In this document: positions 14,564 through 14,774 of the stretch, piece by piece
Numbering within the stretch: the first letter of the stretch is position 1
Layout of the letters: each line of letters opens with the position of its first letter
Source of the DNA: an uncultured Selenomonadaceae bacterium
Lineage (GTDB): Bacteria; Bacillota; Negativicutes; Selenomonadales; Selenomonadaceae
Length of the DNA: 14,774 nucleotides
Reading direction: 5' to 3'
NCBI GenBank assembly: GCA_905235425.1
Contig: CAJOKY010000023.1
Span: forward strand, 1-14,774
The notes under the pieces: model-generated
What the model was told of the DNA's origin: nothing
The model's input: the letters and a program-made list of their open reading frames with translations, nothing else
Databases searched by the model: none
Program-made: the position numbers and the translations under genes

Positions 14564-14774
14564 TCAATTAGTAGCAGTCAACACTACGCCGCGCGTATCA
14601 AATTTAGGCGTCTGATATCCTTCGTCGCCGCAAAATAAATTCTTGACCTGCTCCAACGGTAAATCTATTTTTAGCGCTATCATTTCAGCAGAAATATCAC
14701 GGTGTTTTCAATCAAATTTTCTTTCACGGAGTAGTTCAATATATTTTCCAAAATCGGCGTCGCGGAGACGATTA
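14564..14774 (-). pseudogene. Broken C-terminal gene fragment with in-frame TGA, cut by the right window edge
   Basis: One minus-strand frame from the right edge reads RLRDADFGKYIELLRERKFD, meets TGA at 14708-14710, then continues for 47 more codons (from KHRDISAEMIALKIDLPLEQ) to a TGA at 14564-14566. The text on both sides of the first stop looks like real protein: charged helices, and a helical segment like those ending some PD-(D/E)XK transposase-like (Rpn) proteins. That family link is weak. The other two frames are less protein-like. Either the gene ends at 14708 and the rest is chance, or a point mutation has broken it. Confidence 0.35.

Noticed and set aside
14708..14710. TGA as a selenocysteine codon
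   Set aside because: No convincing SECIS-like hairpin follows directly and the protein text resembles no selenoprotein; a nonsense change or natural end is simpler.

Overview
The window reads as a chromosomal segment of a diderm (outer-membrane-bearing) Firmicute, most likely of the Negativicutes. It encodes a full outer-membrane assembly and lipid-transport set (BamA, TamB, TolC, MlaD/F/E). Its MlaD has the long form with a C-terminal beta-domain, known from Veillonella-type bacteria. Gram-positive-style GGAGG ribosome binding sites and frequent GTG/TTG starts fit the same group. The genus cannot be settled from this sequence.

All recognisable genes lie on the minus strand, so transcription runs from high to low coordinates. 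From the right end: a broken gene tail (14564-14774); a structured intergenic stretch ending in a rho-independent terminator (14368-14390); a sigma-A-type promoter (14268-14295); minC, minD, minE (septum placement); mlaE, mlaF, mlaD (phospholipid traffic between the membranes); tolC (efflux/secretion channel); tamB (inter-membrane bridge protein); and bamA (beta-barrel insertase). A strong bidirectional terminator (1002-1037) ends the cluster. A structured non-coding region follows (about 735-950), then the 5' part of gyrA, cut by the left edge.

The genes work together as an envelope programme. BamA inserts beta-barrels, probably including TolC and the barrel-like end of MlaD. TamB and the MlaEFD complex are trans-envelope lipid conduits. 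The Min genes lie upstream on the same strand with no terminator seen between them and mlaE, so division-site control and envelope biogenesis may share transcripts.

Three things stand out. (1) Four of the intergenic gaps in the cluster (after minC, minE, mlaF and tolC) are filled by degenerate 7-bp tandem arrays that start at, or within 2 nt of, the stop codon of the upstream gene; three of them switch sequence type midway and so can fold back on themselves. (2) gyrA has a strong Shine-Dalgarno 45 nt from its likely GTG start, with a perfect 8-bp hairpin between; looping out the hairpin restores a 9-nt spacing, a candidate split ribosome binding site. (3) The 735-950 region has good -10 boxes on both strands and several helices, including a possible pseudoknot, and matches no RNA family I can name.
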